The notes: generated by a model not told the origin, from the sequence alone. Numbered from the stretch's first letter, positions 50,831-60,846 are shown. The stretch: 64,000 nucleotides of DNA from CAVZVW01 sp963778845 (GCA_963778845.1 CAVZVW010000007.1:62001-126000); one strand, 5' to 3'. A program made the numbers and translations.

Positions 50831-52684
50831 TCAGTTGACGCCGAGGCGCGCCTTGAGGTCGTGCAGCTCCGTGGCGAGGCTGGTCGGCAGCCGGTCGCCG
50901 ATCTTGGCGAACCACTCCTCGATGAGCGGGATCTCGGCCTTCCAGTCGTCCACGTCGACGGCGAGGGCTGCGTCCACGTCGTCGTCGGAGACGTCGAGCC
51001 CGTCGGTGTCGAGAGCGCCGCCGGACGGAACCAGGCCGATCGGGGTCTCGACGGCGCCCGCCGTCCCCTCGATCCGCTCGATGACCCACTTGAGCACGCG
51101 GCTGTTCTCGCCGTACCCCGGCCACAGGAACCTGCCGCCCTCGTCCTTGCGGAACCAGTTGACGTAGAACATCTTCGGCAGCTTGGACGCGTCGGCGCCC
51201 TTGCCGACCTCCAGCCAGTGCTGGAAGTAGTCGCCGGCGTGGTAGCCGAGGAACGGCAGCATCGCCATCGGGTCACGGCGGACGACGCCGACCGCACCCG
51301 TGGCGGCCGCGGTCGTCTCGCTGCTCATCGTGGCGCCCATGAACACGCCGTGCTGCCAGTCGCGCGCCTCGGTGACCAGGGGCACCGTGTTGCGCCGCCG
51401 GCCGCCGAAGAGGATCGCCGAGATCGGCACGCCCTGGGGGTCGTAGTACTCGGGAGCCAGGATCGGGCAGTTGGCGATGGGGGTGCAGAACCGGCTGTTG
51501 GGGTGGGAGCTGACCTTGCCCGACTCCGGCGTCCAGTCCTCGCCGTGCCAGTCGGTCAGGTGCGCCGGCGGCTCCTTCGTCATGCCCTCCCACCACACGT
51601 CGCCGTCGTCGGTGAGCGCGACGTTCGTGAAGACCGAGCCGCCCTTCTCGACGGCGCGCATCGCGTTCGGGTTGGTGTTCCAGCCCGTGCCTGGGGCCAC
51701 GCCGAACAGGCCGGCCTCCGGGTTGACGGCGTAGAGCCGGCCGTCCGCGCCGAAGCGCATCCAGGCGATGTCGTCGCCGACCATCTCCGCGGTCCAGCCA
51801 GGAACGGTCGGCTCGATCATCGCCAGGTTGGTCTTGCCGCAGGCGCTGGGGAACGCGGCGGCGACGTAGTGCACGTGGTTCTGCGGGCTCGTCAGCTTGA
51901 GGATGAGCATGTGCTCGGCCATCCAGCCCTCGTCGCGGGCCATCGCCGAGGCGATCCGCAGGGCGTAGCACTTCTTGCCCAGCAGGGCGTTGCCGCCGTA
52001 GCCGGACCCGTAGCTCCAGATCTCGCGCGTCTGCGGGAAGTGGGATATGTACTTGGTCGTGTTGCAGGGCCACGCGACGTCGGCCTGGCCGGGCTCCAGC
52101 GGCGCGCCCACCGAGTGCAGGGCCTTGACGAAGCTCGCGTCGCTGCCCATCCGCTCGAGCACCGGGGTGCCCACGCGGGCCATCACCCGCATGGAGACGA
52201 CGACGTAGGCGGAGTCGGTGATCTCGACGCCGTACATCGGCGTCTGCGCGTCGAGGCTGCCCATGACGAACGGGATCACGTACATGGTCCGCCCGCGCAT
52301 CCCCCCGCGGTACAGGTCGCTCATCAAGGAGCGCATCTGCGCCGGTGCCATCCAGTGGTTCGTCGGACCGGCGTCGGCCTCCTCCTCGCTGCAGATGAAG
52401 GTGCGGTCCTCGACGCGGGCGACGTCTCCGGGGTCGGATGCGCACCAGTAGCTGTCGGGCTTCTTGCTGAGCCGGACCAGCGTGCCGCCCGCGACCAGGC
52501 CGTCGACGAGCACCTGCGCCTCGGCGTCGCTGCCGTCGACCCAGTGGACGGCGTCGGGGGTCGTCAGGGCGGCCACCTCGTCGACCCAGGCCCGCAGGCG
52601 GGCGTGCGTCGTCGGGGCGCCGGCGGCTGTGGCCGGGGCGTCGCTGCGCGAGACGTCCGGGAGGTCGTGGTCTGTGGTGGTCAC
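50831..52684 (-). CDS. pckG: Phosphoenolpyruvate carboxykinase (GTP)
   Basis: 617 residues, normal for the GTP-dependent class. AAFPSACGKTNLAM is the kinase-1a P-loop with the hyperreactive Cys. GDDIAWMRFG is the metal-binding motif 2 and FGGRRRNTVPLV the GTP-class guanine region. It converts oxaloacetate and GTP to PEP, CO2 and GDP, the entry to gluconeogenesis. The GTG at 52684 with AGGAAGGG upstream is chosen; the frame extends 36 codons further, but that segment lacks a ribosome site. It is transcribed alone, with a long 5' gap to the next gene. Confidence 0.96.
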   Translation of the reverse strand: MTTTDHDLPDVSRSDAPATAAGAPTTHARLRAWVDEVAALTTPDAVHWVDGSDAEAQVLVDGLVAGGTLVRLSKKPDSYWCASDPGDVARVEDRTFICSEEEADAGPTNHWMAPAQMRSLMSDLYRGGMRGRTMYVIPFVMGSLDAQTPMYGVEITDSAYVVVSMRVMARVGTPVLERMGSDASFVKALHSVGAPLEPGQADVAWPCNTTKYISHFPQTREIWSYGSGYGGNALLGKKCYALRIASAMARDEGWMAEHMLILKLTSPQNHVHYVAAAFPSACGKTNLAMIEPTVPGWTAEMVGDDIAWMRFGADGRLYAVNPEAGLFGVAPGTGWNTNPNAMRAVEKGGSVFTNVALTDDGDVWWEGMTKEPPAHLTDWHGEDWTPESGKVSSHPNSRFCTPIANCPILAPEYYDPQGVPISAILFGGRRRNTVPLVTEARDWQHGVFMGATMSSETTAAATGAVGVVRRDPMAMLPFLGYHAGDYFQHWLEVGKGADASKLPKMFYVNWFRKDEGGRFLWPGYGENSRVLKWVIERIEGTAGAVETPIGLVPSGGALDTDGLDVSDDDVDAALAVDVDDWKAEIPLIEEWFAKIGDRLPTSLATELHDLKARLGVN

Positions 52685-53197
52685 GGGGGCTGCCCTTCCT
52701 CGTGGTGTGCTCCCGACGGCCTGTGGCCATCGGGTCGCTCCCGGGCCGCACAGCGCGGTGAGCGATCGTGGTTGTTGTGCGTCAGGCGTCACGGTCGGTG
52801 ACCGGACGCCACATCTTCGGGGATCCGACCACGGTAGGTGCAGCCGCCCACGAGGCCAACCGTACGGTGACGGAATACTTAGTGAATCCTGTCACAAGCG
52901 TCACCGGGCCGCACATGTCCTGTGCCAGGTGATGGTTGACAGTGGACAAACGAGGTTCCGTCCGTGGGCGGCATGGCGACTCCCGAGGCCCAGCCTGCGG
53001 GTGGCGGCCGTCCTGACCCTGCTGGACCCCTCCACGGCGACGCCCTTCACGTCACCTCGCCACTTCGAGCCCAGCCGGGAGTCAGGTCGTGAATGGTGGC
53101 CGGGGCCGGCCATGGTCCGCATCGTCGCTCGGGGCCCCGGGTTGATGTTCGGGTCGCGTTCTTGCCAGGCGTCCGACGGTGGGCGCATGGTTGACAG
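52685..53197. other. Intergenic region between pckG and a divergent lipoprotein gene
   Basis: No supported gene. The segment at about 52862-52910 is AT-richer than its surroundings and holds GGTGACG and CGTCACC half-sites 28 bases apart, a candidate regulatory region for pckG. TTGACA occurs at about 52933 and 53191 on the plus strand. Nothing else stands out. Confidence 0.4.
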
Positions 53198-53746
53198 GTG
53201 ATCAATGCAGCGGCAACCAGCCCCGCGCGGTCCGTCGCGCTGGCAGCGGGGGTCCTGGCTGTCACGGCAGCGCTGTCATCCTGCGGCTTCGGTAGGACGT
53301 CGGCGCCTCCGACGGCTCCCGCGACGGTCCTGTCGCCCACGTCGGCTCATGTTGATTCCGGACCTCCGCTCGGCGCGGTTGGCTGTCGGCCGCCTTCGCC
53401 CGTCTACGAGGACGGAGGAGTGCCGGGAACAGTGCACGGAACTCCGGGTCCAGGGGCGCTTGAGATGCGCGGAGGGCTGGGACTGACACCGCTGTACACC
53501 GGCGTGGAGTACAAGATTGTCTGGCGGGTGACGGGCAACGGTCCCCTCCGGCTGCTCGTAAAGGGGCCGGACGGCCGTGATCGCAGCCTTGTCTGGGGGC
53601 CGGCGTTCCACGAGCAGAGCACACTCACGTGGCGCGGACAGGAATGGGGCGCCGGCTTCCAGTTCGACGCGCCGGGGTGCTGGAGCATTCGCGCTGTCCG
53701 CGGCGGTGACTGGGCGGATGTCTGGATCCGCGTCCACGCCTCGTAG
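53198..53746 (+). CDS. Putative lipoprotein of unknown function
   Basis: 182 residues from GTG. The signal VALAAGVLAVTAALSSC ends in a lipobox (L-S-S-C, Cys29). A Thr/Pro-rich linker follows, then a compact beta-rich domain: YTGVEYKIVWRVTGNGPLRLLVKGPDGRD, LTWRGQEWGAGFQFDAPGCWSIRAV, DVWIRVHAS. The ending (G-F-x-F-x-x-P-G-C-W-x-I-R) resembles small secreted Ig-like domains of Gram-positive lipoproteins. No close functional relative is recognised and no operon partner is present. Confidence 0.75.
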   Translation: MINAAATSPARSVALAAGVLAVTAALSSCGFGRTSAPPTAPATVLSPTSAHVDSGPPLGAVGCRPPSPVYEDGGVPGTVHGTPGPGALEMRGGLGLTPLYTGVEYKIVWRVTGNGPLRLLVKGPDGRDRSLVWGPAFHEQSTLTWRGQEWGAGFQFDAPGCWSIRAVRGGDWADVWIRVHAS

Positions 53747-53904
53747 CGTCGGAACCGCGCATCGTCACGGCCTGACAGTGTTCGGAAGGCAAGTGTGTCG
53801 TAGCCCCTCTGGGCCCAGGGCCGGTTGGCCGACCAGGCGGCCGGCGAGGAAGTCGGTCGCCGAATCGGGTCATCGGCTTGGGGGAGGCACCTGGGCCGGG
53901 TCAG

Positions 53905-54639
53905 TCACTCCTCGCCGGTGAGGCGTAGCACCGCCAGGCGGCGTCCGGCGAACCAGGTGACCAGCACGACCAGCGCCACGATCATGATCACCCCGGTGGT
54001 CAGGGCGACGGCGGAGGTCGGGTGGCCATCGGTTCCGCCCGGAGGTGCTGTCACCACCCGGGCTGCCACCGCCAGGGCCCACTGCTGGATGCTCAGCACC
54101 TGTGCCCCGGGGACGAACTGGCCGATCAACGTCTCCCAGACCAGCAGGTAGATCAGGCCGATCACCACGGCGTGACGGGTGACGACGGCCAGGCTCAGGA
54201 ACAGGGCGCAGTAGGCGACGCCGGCCACGGCGGCCGCAGCACCGAAGCCGAGCGCCAGGTGCCGGGTCTGCCCGGCGAGCAGCAGGCCGGCCAGCAGGGT
54301 GGGGAGCGCCGCAAAAAGCAGGACGACGCCGACCGCCACCGACAGCTTCGTGACCACGATCACCGGACGGCGCAGGGGCTTGGAGAGCAGGTAGACGATC
54401 GAGCCGTCGTCGATCTCCGGTCCGATCGCACCCGTGCCGGTGATGAGCCCGAGCAGTGGGACCAGGGTGCCCAGCGCCAGGCCGGCCAGGACGTGCAGTG
54501 CGAGGCCGGGGTTCGGCCCGGAGACCCAGCGGACTACGCCGGCCACCGCCAGCAGCACGACCGGGAGGGCCAGCAGCAGCAGGGCTCGACGACGTCCGAG
54601 CAGGCTGCGCACGGTCAGCCGGGCAACGGTCGCGTTCAT
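53905..54639 (-). CDS. ABC transporter permease (ABC-2 type)
   Basis: 244 residues with about six hydrophobic segments (LLLLALPVVLLAVAGVV, LALHVLAGLALGTLVPLLGLITG, VGVVLLFAALPTLLAGLL, AAAAVAGVAYCALFLSLAVV, VVIGLIYLLVWETLIG, ALTTGVIMIVALVVLVTWF). GPEIDDGSIVYLLSKPLRRPVIVV is the conserved coupling region of ABC-2 permeases. The ATG overlaps the stop of the upstream ATPase gene by four bases. Last gene of a coupled five-gene operon. Confidence 0.87.
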   Translation of the reverse strand: MNATVARLTVRSLLGRRRALLLLALPVVLLAVAGVVRWVSGPNPGLALHVLAGLALGTLVPLLGLITGTGAIGPEIDDGSIVYLLSKPLRRPVIVVTKLSVAVGVVLLFAALPTLLAGLLLAGQTRHLALGFGAAAAVAGVAYCALFLSLAVVTRHAVVIGLIYLLVWETLIGQFVPGAQVLSIQQWALAVAARVVTAPPGGTDGHPTSAVALTTGVIMIVALVVLVTWFAGRRLAVLRLTGEE

Positions 54640-55751
54640 CGCGACACCAGGTAGGCGAAGACGCTCTCCAGCGACTCGTCGGCCGGAGTCACCTCGAACA
54701 GGCGGACGCCGAGCCGTTGGGCCAGCAGCGGCAACGCCTCGACGAACCGCCCATGGTCGACTGCCTCGACGTGGAGGCCGCCGTCTCCGGCGGGCCCGAG
54801 CGGCGCCGCGCGGGAGGACGTCGTGTCGGACGCCGACCTGCCGCCTGGCCCGGGGGACGCGAGCCGGTCGGGGGCCGCGAGCCGGACGCCGGCCACGCTG
54901 CCCTCGGCGATGATCGCCGCCGCGAGCGCGCGGTCGTTGCTCGAGCGCAGCGTGTACTGGTGGGGCCGCCCTGTCATCAGCTGGCGGATCTCCCGGAAGT
55001 CCCCCGACGCGGCGTGCCGCCCGGCCACCATCACCTGGATGCTGGCGGCGACCTCCGCGACCTCCTCGAGGATGTGCGAGCTGAAGAGCACCGTGCGCCC
55101 GTGAGCCCCCATGTGCCGCAGCAGGTCCATGAGCTGCATGCGCTGGCGAGGGTCCATGCCGTTGAACGGCTCGTCGAGCAGCAGGACCGCAGGGTCGTGC
55201 ACCAGGGCGGTGGCCATCTTCACCCGTTGCTTCATGCCCTTGGAGTAGGTGGCTATCTCGCGGTCCTTGGCGTCGGTCATCTCGACCGTCTCCAGCGCCC
55301 TCGTGGCTGCCGCCTGCGGGTCGGCCAGCCGGTGCAGCCTGGCATTGGCCAGCACGAACTCCCACCCCGTGACCACGTCGTACATCGCCTCGCGCTCGGG
55401 GACCAGCCCGATGCGGCGGTAGATCTCGACGTTGCGCCATACCTGCTCGCCGTCGAGAGTCACCGACCCGGACGACGGCGCGAGGAAGCCGGCCATCATG
55501 TTGATCAGCGTCGACTTGCCGGCTCCGTTCGGCCCGAGCAGGCCGGTGACGCCCGGACCGATCTCCATGGTGACGTCGTTGACGGCGACGACGTTGCCGA
55601 ACCATCGCGAGACCCGTTCCAGGGTCATGGTGCTGCCGGCACCGGGCGGTGGCGGGGCTGTGGCCGGAGCCGGGGCCGCGGCCGGGGCGGGGGCCGGGGC
55701 TGGGAGGCGGCGGGCGGCGTCGTCCCCCGCATGGGCTTGTGGGTGGCTCAT
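54636..55751 (-). CDS. ABC transporter ATP-binding protein
   Basis: 371 residues. An Ala/Pro-rich N-terminal extension of about 40 residues precedes the ATPase core. Walker A is GLLGPNGAGKSTLINMMAG, the signature is YSKGMKQRVKMA, Walker B is AVLLLDEPFNGMDP and the switch His is in FSSHILEEV. The C-terminal 100 residues probably contact the permease. It overlaps its neighbours by four bases on both sides. The GC-rich PAPAPAPAAAPAPA run in the extension is low-complexity. Confidence 0.93.
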   Translation of the reverse strand: MSHPQAHAGDDAARRLPAPAPAPAAAPAPATAPPPPGAGSTMTLERVSRWFGNVVAVNDVTMEIGPGVTGLLGPNGAGKSTLINMMAGFLAPSSGSVTLDGEQVWRNVEIYRRIGLVPEREAMYDVVTGWEFVLANARLHRLADPQAAATRALETVEMTDAKDREIATYSKGMKQRVKMATALVHDPAVLLLDEPFNGMDPRQRMQLMDLLRHMGAHGRTVLFSSHILEEVAEVAASIQVMVAGRHAASGDFREIRQLMTGRPHQYTLRSSNDRALAAAIIAEGSVAGVRLAAPDRLASPGPGGRSASDTTSSRAAPLGPAGDGGLHVEAVDHGRFVEALPLLAQRLGVRLFEVTPADESLESVFAYLVSR

Positions 55752-56668
55752 GAGACCGACACCCTCCGGTAACGCAGAAGCAGCAGGCCGAAGCTGCCCA
55801 GGACCACCGCGACGGTGACCAGGCAGAAGACCAGGCCGCCCACGTCACCGGGCACCGGGGCCCCATAGTCGGGCCGCAGGTCGAACAGCCAGGACTGGAC
55901 GCCCTCGACGAGCGTCATCGGGGACAGCACTGCCGACCAGCCGGCCAGCCGCTCCTGGTGTTGCTGCTCGGCAACGGCTTGGACGGCGCTCTGCACCGCC
56001 GAGGACACCAGCAGCACGGTGATGATGGCTGCTACACCGAGCCCACGGCGCGGTGTGACCGCAGCGATCACCAGGCTGATCCCGGCCAGGACGAGTGCCA
56101 CAAGGAGGGCGCCGACAGCCGCTTGGGAGTACCCGCGCAGCTGGGCCCAGAACGGCAGCTTCGCCAGCCACGAGCCGACCAGCAGAATCGTCAGCGGCAC
56201 CATGAGCAGGGCGAAGACGGCGCTGGTCATGGCTGCGAACTTGGCCGTCACGTAGTCGCCTCGGCGCAGGGGCCGGGAGAAGTACAACGTCATCACCCGG
56301 AAGCGCAGGTCGCGCGAGACGCACTGGGGAGCCTGGCCGGCCACGAAGATGAGCACCAGGGCGTGCACGGCATAGGTGTAGGACGTGAACTGCACCGGCA
56401 GCTTGTCGGCACCGGTCGCCGAGGCGACGAACACGATGATCACCGCCGGGAGGCTCACCATCGCGAGCAGGGTCAGCGGCATGAGCTTCGATCTCAGCGA
56501 GCGACCGAGGCCGTAGCTGCCGCGAAGTGTGTCGACGAACAGCGCCTGCATGATCGGTCCGCGCCCGAGACGCCGACCGACGTAGTGCCGGTAGCCGATG
56601 TCGTGGATCACGCCCTGTTCGACCGAGGCCCGGTGGCGCCCGCTCGACGTCGTGTCGGGGGCGGTCAT
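55748..56668 (-). CDS. ABC transporter permease (ABC-2 type)
   Basis: 306 residues. After a polar N-terminus (GYRHYVGRRLGRGPIMQALFVDTLRG) there are about six membrane helices, including LMPLTLLAMVSLPAVIIVFVA, YAVHALVLIFVAG and LVALVLAGISLVIAAV. CVSRDLRFRVMTLYFSRPLRRGDYVTAKF is the cytoplasmic coupling segment. The start overlaps the upstream ATPase stop by four bases (56665-56668). Pairing with the ATPase at 56665 is likely. Transported substrate unknown. Confidence 0.87.
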   Translation of the reverse strand: MTAPDTTSSGRHRASVEQGVIHDIGYRHYVGRRLGRGPIMQALFVDTLRGSYGLGRSLRSKLMPLTLLAMVSLPAVIIVFVASATGADKLPVQFTSYTYAVHALVLIFVAGQAPQCVSRDLRFRVMTLYFSRPLRRGDYVTAKFAAMTSAVFALLMVPLTILLVGSWLAKLPFWAQLRGYSQAAVGALLVALVLAGISLVIAAVTPRRGLGVAAIITVLLVSSAVQSAVQAVAEQQHQERLAGWSAVLSPMTLVEGVQSWLFDLRPDYGAPVPGDVGGLVFCLVTVAVVLGSFGLLLLRYRRVSVS

Positions 56669-57654
56669 CGGGCCGCCCTCCCGTCGTCGGCCGCGCTGGG
56701 ACTCGAGGTCGGGCCACCAGGCGCGGCGGGCGCCGTCCGGAAGATCTCGGAGATGTGGTGTCTGCGCGGCTGCATCCGGACGAGGCCCACGCCGAGCTCG
56801 ACGACGGCGTCGCGGACGAGGTCGTAGGTCTCGTCGTCCCGCACGACGACCTCGACGACGCGCTCGGCGGACGGCGGCCCGTCCTGCGTGGGGTCGGGTA
56901 CGAAGACGGTCAGGCCGGCCCGGCCGAGGAGTACCACCAGATCGGAAAGCCGGTCGGTGACCTCGACGGCGAGGGTTCCGCTGCTCTGGGTGACCGCGGC
57001 TGTGGAGGAGGACTGGAGGAGGTGGCCGGCGTCCACGACGACGACGTGGTCGCAGATGCGCTCCAGCTCCCCGAGCAGATGGCTGGTCACCAGGACGGAG
57101 ATGCCGAAGTCGGCACCGATGCGCTGGATCAGGCCCAGCATGTCGTCGCGACCGGTCGGGTCGAGGCCGTTCGTCGGCTCGTCCAGGAGAACGAGCGAGG
57201 GGTCGTGGACGAGGGCCTGGGCGAGCTTGACGCGCTGGCGCATGCCGGTGGAGTAGCCGCCGATGAGGCGGTAGCGCTCCTCGTAGAGGCCGACGTGGCG
57301 CAGGGTGTCCGCCGTCCGCTCGCGTGCGGCGATCGAGGGCAGGCCGGACATCCGGGCCATGTGGACGACGAACTCGGTGGCGGTGACGTCGGGCGGCAGG
57401 CAGTCGTGCTCGGGCATGTAACCGACGCGCTCCCGGATGCGCTCGCCGTCGTGGGCGACGTCCATGTCGAGCACCTGTGCTGCTCCCGTGGTGGCGGGGA
57501 GCAGGCCCAGAAGGATCTTGATGAGGGTGGACTTGCCGGCGCCGTTCGCCCCCACCAGCCCCGTGACGCCGTCCGGGAGGTCGACGCTGAGCCCGTCGAG
57601 CGCGGTGATGTGCCCGAACCGTCGGGTAAGGGCGTCGGTGGTGATGATGGACAC
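56665..57654 (-). CDS. ABC transporter ATP-binding protein
   Basis: 329 residues from GTG. Walker A GLVGANGAGKSTLIKILLG, Q/acidic loop YMPEHDCLPPDVTATEFV, signature YSTGMRQRVKLA, Walker B LVLLDEPTNGLDP and switch TSHLLGELE are complete. The C-terminal region ends in an Ala/Pro/Ser-rich tail. It is the second ATPase of the operon and lies 57 bases after the membrane gene at 57712. Two ATPases and two permeases in alternating order suggest two related exporters or one heteromeric system. Confidence 0.93.
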   Translation of the reverse strand: MSIITTDALTRRFGHITALDGLSVDLPDGVTGLVGANGAGKSTLIKILLGLLPATTGAAQVLDMDVAHDGERIRERVGYMPEHDCLPPDVTATEFVVHMARMSGLPSIAARERTADTLRHVGLYEERYRLIGGYSTGMRQRVKLAQALVHDPSLVLLDEPTNGLDPTGRDDMLGLIQRIGADFGISVLVTSHLLGELERICDHVVVVDAGHLLQSSSTAAVTQSSGTLAVEVTDRLSDLVVLLGRAGLTVFVPDPTQDGPPSAERVVEVVVRDDETYDLVRDAVVELGVGLVRMQPRRHHISEIFRTAPAAPGGPTSSPSAADDGRAAR

Positions 57655-57711
57655 GGCGAGAGCCTACGCAGATGGGGTGACAGGCAGCGCTGGTGCCAGC
57701 CCCCTGGTCCG

Positions 57712-58179
57712 TCAGCGGTAGCCGCGACGTCCAGCGAGCACGGAGAGGGTCAGCAGCGCCGCCCCTATGGCGAACATCGCCGGCTGAAGCCAGAGTCGGT
57801 CGTCGAGCATCACCCACTGGGTGACGATCCAGGCCATGAGCCCGACGCCGTAGGCCCCGGACAGCTGCAGGGCGCGGTCCACCCGTGTCAGGACTGCTGC
57901 CGCCAGCAGGCCGGGGATGACGCCGTTCAGGACCAGGAGCATCACGCCTGGCCAGGTGAAGGTGTGGAACGGCGAGCCGGCGATCATCGTGGTGGTGGCG
58001 CCGAACGCTGTGAGCGGGTCGCGGATCATCGCCACGCCGCCGTAGAGACCGCCGAGCGCGACGAAGGCCTCGAGCGCGGCAACAGGGGCACGCCAGGGCC
58101 ATCCGGCAGGCTTGCGGTGGGTATGACGGCCGGACGGCGCATGCTGGGTGTCGACCACGGCGACCACCTCCATGGCCAT
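57712..58179 (-). CDS. Four-helix integral membrane protein heading the ABC operon
   Basis: 155 residues. Four hydrophobic helices: PVAALEAFVALGGLYGGVAMI, FTWPGVMLLVLNGVIPGLLAAAVL, YGVGLMAWIVTQWVML and PAMFAIGAALLTLSVLAG. Unrecognised family, similar in pattern to small actinobacterial membrane proteins. It is the first gene of the minus-strand run and its 5' side faces tRNA-Arg. Confidence 0.75.
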   Translation of the reverse strand: MAMEVVAVVDTQHAPSGRHTHRKPAGWPWRAPVAALEAFVALGGLYGGVAMIRDPLTAFGATTTMIAGSPFHTFTWPGVMLLVLNGVIPGLLAAAVLTRVDRALQLSGAYGVGLMAWIVTQWVMLDDRLWLQPAMFAIGAALLTLSVLAGRRGYR

Positions 58180-58374
58180 GCTTCTCGGGACGTCGCAGGT
58201 GGGGGTGGGCCGAATGTCCCTCGTCGTCGCTGGGCGCGGGGGACGTTCGAGCGAGGATGCAGGCCGGGGGACGGCGGGCGCTCCTCTCCGGGCGGCTCCG
58301 CTGATCTGATTCGGCGGGCGAGGCCGAGTCGGCTATCCTCGACTCCGGCTGCGCGGGCCCAGTCCGCGCGCCGA

Positions 58375-58447
58375 GCGCCCGTAGCTCAACGGATAGAGCA
58401 TCTGACTACGGATCAGAAGGTTGGGGGTTCGAATCCCTTCGGGCGCG
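58375..58447 (+). tRNA. tRNA-Arg (anticodon ACG)
   Basis: Acceptor GCGCCCG pairs with CGGGCGC. The D arm contains TAGCTCAACGGATAGAGCA, the anticodon arm is TCTGA-CTACGGA-TCAGA with ACG, and the T arm is GGGGG-TTCGAAT-CCCTT. CCA is not encoded. The gene marks the left edge of a segment with different composition and defence genes, so its 3' end is a candidate integration site. Confidence 0.95.
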
Positions 58448-58799
58448 CACTCCCTGAGCAGCCAAAACGCCACTTGACCTGCAGCGATGCCAAGATCGCG
58501 TGATCATGGTCTGTCCGGCCATCAGCGGGCTGGAGCGGTCGTGATCGGCTGCTCGCCCCTAATACGCCCCAAAGCCTTGAGACCCGCGAGTTCCTCGCCA
58601 GCGGACGCGCCGCCCCCTACTGCAGCATGTTCGGGTGTGGAGGTGTCTTGGCTCACGGGACCGCTCTGATCCGCATCGTCGCCGCCGTCCAGGCTGAACA
58701 GCGCGACGAGTGGGTTGAAGTTCGCCTGACCTCGGCCTTGGCATCTTGGCCGCTCCGGAGTCAGCGCGCTGACTCGGCGACACCGACCCCGCTGTGGAT
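58448..58799. other. Stretch next to tRNA-Arg with no convincing gene
   Basis: A minus-strand frame ending at about 58522 reads protein-like for some 80 codons (NFNPLVALFSLDGGDDADQ, EELAGLKALGRIRGEQP) but has no supported start. It may be the tail of a degraded gene. Nothing else is seen. Confidence 0.35.
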
Positions 58800-59030
58800 G
58801 TCCGCGCACTGCTCGTCTTGGGTCTCGTGAGCACAGGCTTTGCATGCGTCCTCAACTACCGGATCACTTGGAACGCTGGAGCCGTCCTGGCGTCAACCGT
58901 CACCAACCTGCTACCAGTCGTCGTGCCAGCGCTAGGAGAGGGTGTTCTTGGGTGAGCAGGCCACACGCACAGCCATCGTCCGAGTGCTAACCGTGTTGCG
59001 CTGCGTGGCCCTAGGCCGCACAAGGGCGCC
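58800..59030 (+). pseudogene. Decayed C-terminal fragment of an EamA/DMT-family transporter
   Basis: The frame reads LLVLGLVSTGFACVLNYRIT, then GAVLASTVTNLLPVVVPALGEGVLG. This matches the last two helices and the A-S-x-V-T-x-L-L-P-V motif of EamA exporters. A stop at about 58953 interrupts it, and the conserved EQATRTAIVRVLTVLRCVAL resumes in another frame. The N-terminal three quarters of the gene are absent, so this is a genuine remnant, not just an indel. Confidence 0.65.
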
Positions 59031-59108
59031 GGCGCCATCGCCCAGCCGCCCTAGGACGTACGGCGCGAAGAGTTGCCAAGCCGCTCCAGCATCGGCAGGG
59101 TACGCAGC

Positions 59109-60846
59109 GTGACGACGCCAGACTTCCAGCCGAGCCGCCTAAGTGTCGAAGAGATCCTTACTCGGCGGTACTACGAGATCCCTCGGTATCAGCGTGGCTA
59201 TACCTGGGAGTCGGCGAATGTCGATGAGTTCTGGCGCGACGTTGTGGAAGACAACGGATCCGGCTATTTCATCGGACCCATGGTGGGTTGGCGCCGCAAC
59301 GAGGACGCGCCGATCGCTCACATCGTCGATGGCCAACAACGGCTGACGACAATTGTCGTCCTTCTCTCTGCGATTCGTGATGCTTTTCGAACGAATGGGC
59401 AGGCGCGTCTCGCTGACGCCATGCACCGGTACATCGAACGGCGCAATAGGGACGACGACCTGGTCTTCATTCTTCAACCCCAAGATAATCAGCAATTCCT
59501 GAACGGATATATATTGAGCGAAGTCCCGGATCGTTCCCTGCGGGCCGTAACGGAATCAGACCTCGCTCTCAAGCGGGCAGCCGATAAGCTGCGCCGATTT
59601 GTTGCGGAGAAGTTGACGGACGTCCAGGGAACCTCACTCACCCCGGCCCGCACTACCAGAGTGCTCAAGGACCTTCGAGACAGAATCCTCGCCTTGAGGG
59701 TCGTCTGGGTTGAGACGCGGGACGAGGACGACGCGTATGTCGTTTTCGAAACGCTCAACACGAGAGGCAAGGACCTTGAGATCGCAGATCTTCTTAAGAA
59801 TCACCTCCTGGGAAAGTTGCGCACACGAAACCCCGGGAACGATCAGGCTAAGAATCAGTGGAACAACTTCAAGAGAACCCTATATGAGGGCAATCCAGTT
59901 CTCGATGCAGACCAGTTTATTCAGCACTGGGTGGATTTCGCGACATAGGTATGTCGGAAAGAGGCAGCTCTATAGGGCGATGCAAACCGCCATTCGAACC
60001 CAGTCAGATGCGCGCACGGCGCTGCGACGGCTCAACTCTGACGCGCTCTTGTATAGAAACATTTACGAGACCTCTTCCCGTCAATGGACGATCGAAGAAC
60101 GCAAGATCCGTGAGAGCCTCGACGCGCTCATGGGCTTCAAGGTCTCTCAGCCGGCGCCACTCCTTCTGGCCCTCCTGCGCCTGCGGGACGAGGGGGTTCC
60201 GAGGATCGGCCAACTAGTCCAGGCATTCAAGACAATTGAGAACTTCCACTTCCAGGCAACTGCCGTTGTTGGACAGAGCAGCAGCGGGGGAATCACCGAG
60301 CGATATGCCAAATATGCTCGCGAGCTAACTGAGGCTCAGGTCGCGCAAGAGCGGGCGGATAAGATTCGGGAATTTCGAGACGCCATGGTGAGGAGCCTCC
60401 CCGATCCAGAGGTCGTAAAGCAAGCTTTCGTGGAGAACATTGTCTTCACGAATGAGATTTCGCGTGACAAATGGCTTGCCCAGTACGTGCTGCAACGAAT
60501 CCACGAGTCGGAGCGCCCAGCGTTCGAGTATCGGTCTCCAACGGTCGAACACCTCCTGCCTCAGTCTGAGATCGCCAACGGAGTTCCGGCGCACGTGGTC
60601 GGATCAATTGGCAACTTGGTCTGGATGAGTGAGGACGTCAACGGACAGCTCGCCAACAAGTCGGCGATGCAGAAGAAGAGGATTCTGAGCACAAGACGCG
60701 ACAACTACTTCATTGACGACTTTCTCGATGCGCCCAACTGGGGGCACGCGGAGATCCAGGCCCGCGCAGAGAAGATGGCGGACCTCGCCGTAACCAAAGT
60801 ATGGAAATTGACCGCCGCTGCGACGCGTGTTTCGACTGACGCCTAG
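59109..60846 (+). pseudogene. GmrSD-like DUF262/DUF1524 restriction protein, one frameshift
   Basis: N-terminal DUF262: IPRYQRGYTWESANVDEFW and AHIVDGQQRLTTIVVLLS (the D-G-Q-Q-R nucleotide motif). VFETLNTRGKDLEIADLLKNHLL is also typical. C-terminal DUF1524: TVEHLLPQSEIANGV and GSIGNLVWMSEDVNGQLANK, an HNH-type nuclease (H-x-x-P). The frame stops at 59948, but the homologous sequence continues as ISRHRYVGKRQLYRAM in the next frame. Removing one G from GGG at 59929-59931 joins them into about 578 residues. GmrSD-type (type IV) enzymes cut modified phage DNA. GTG at 59109 is the likely start; TTG at 59073 is an alternative. Confidence 0.8.

Noticed and set aside
58487..58845. Short frames on both strands beside tRNA-Arg as genes
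   Set aside because: No start signals or recognisable motifs; at best the worn tail of a lost gene.
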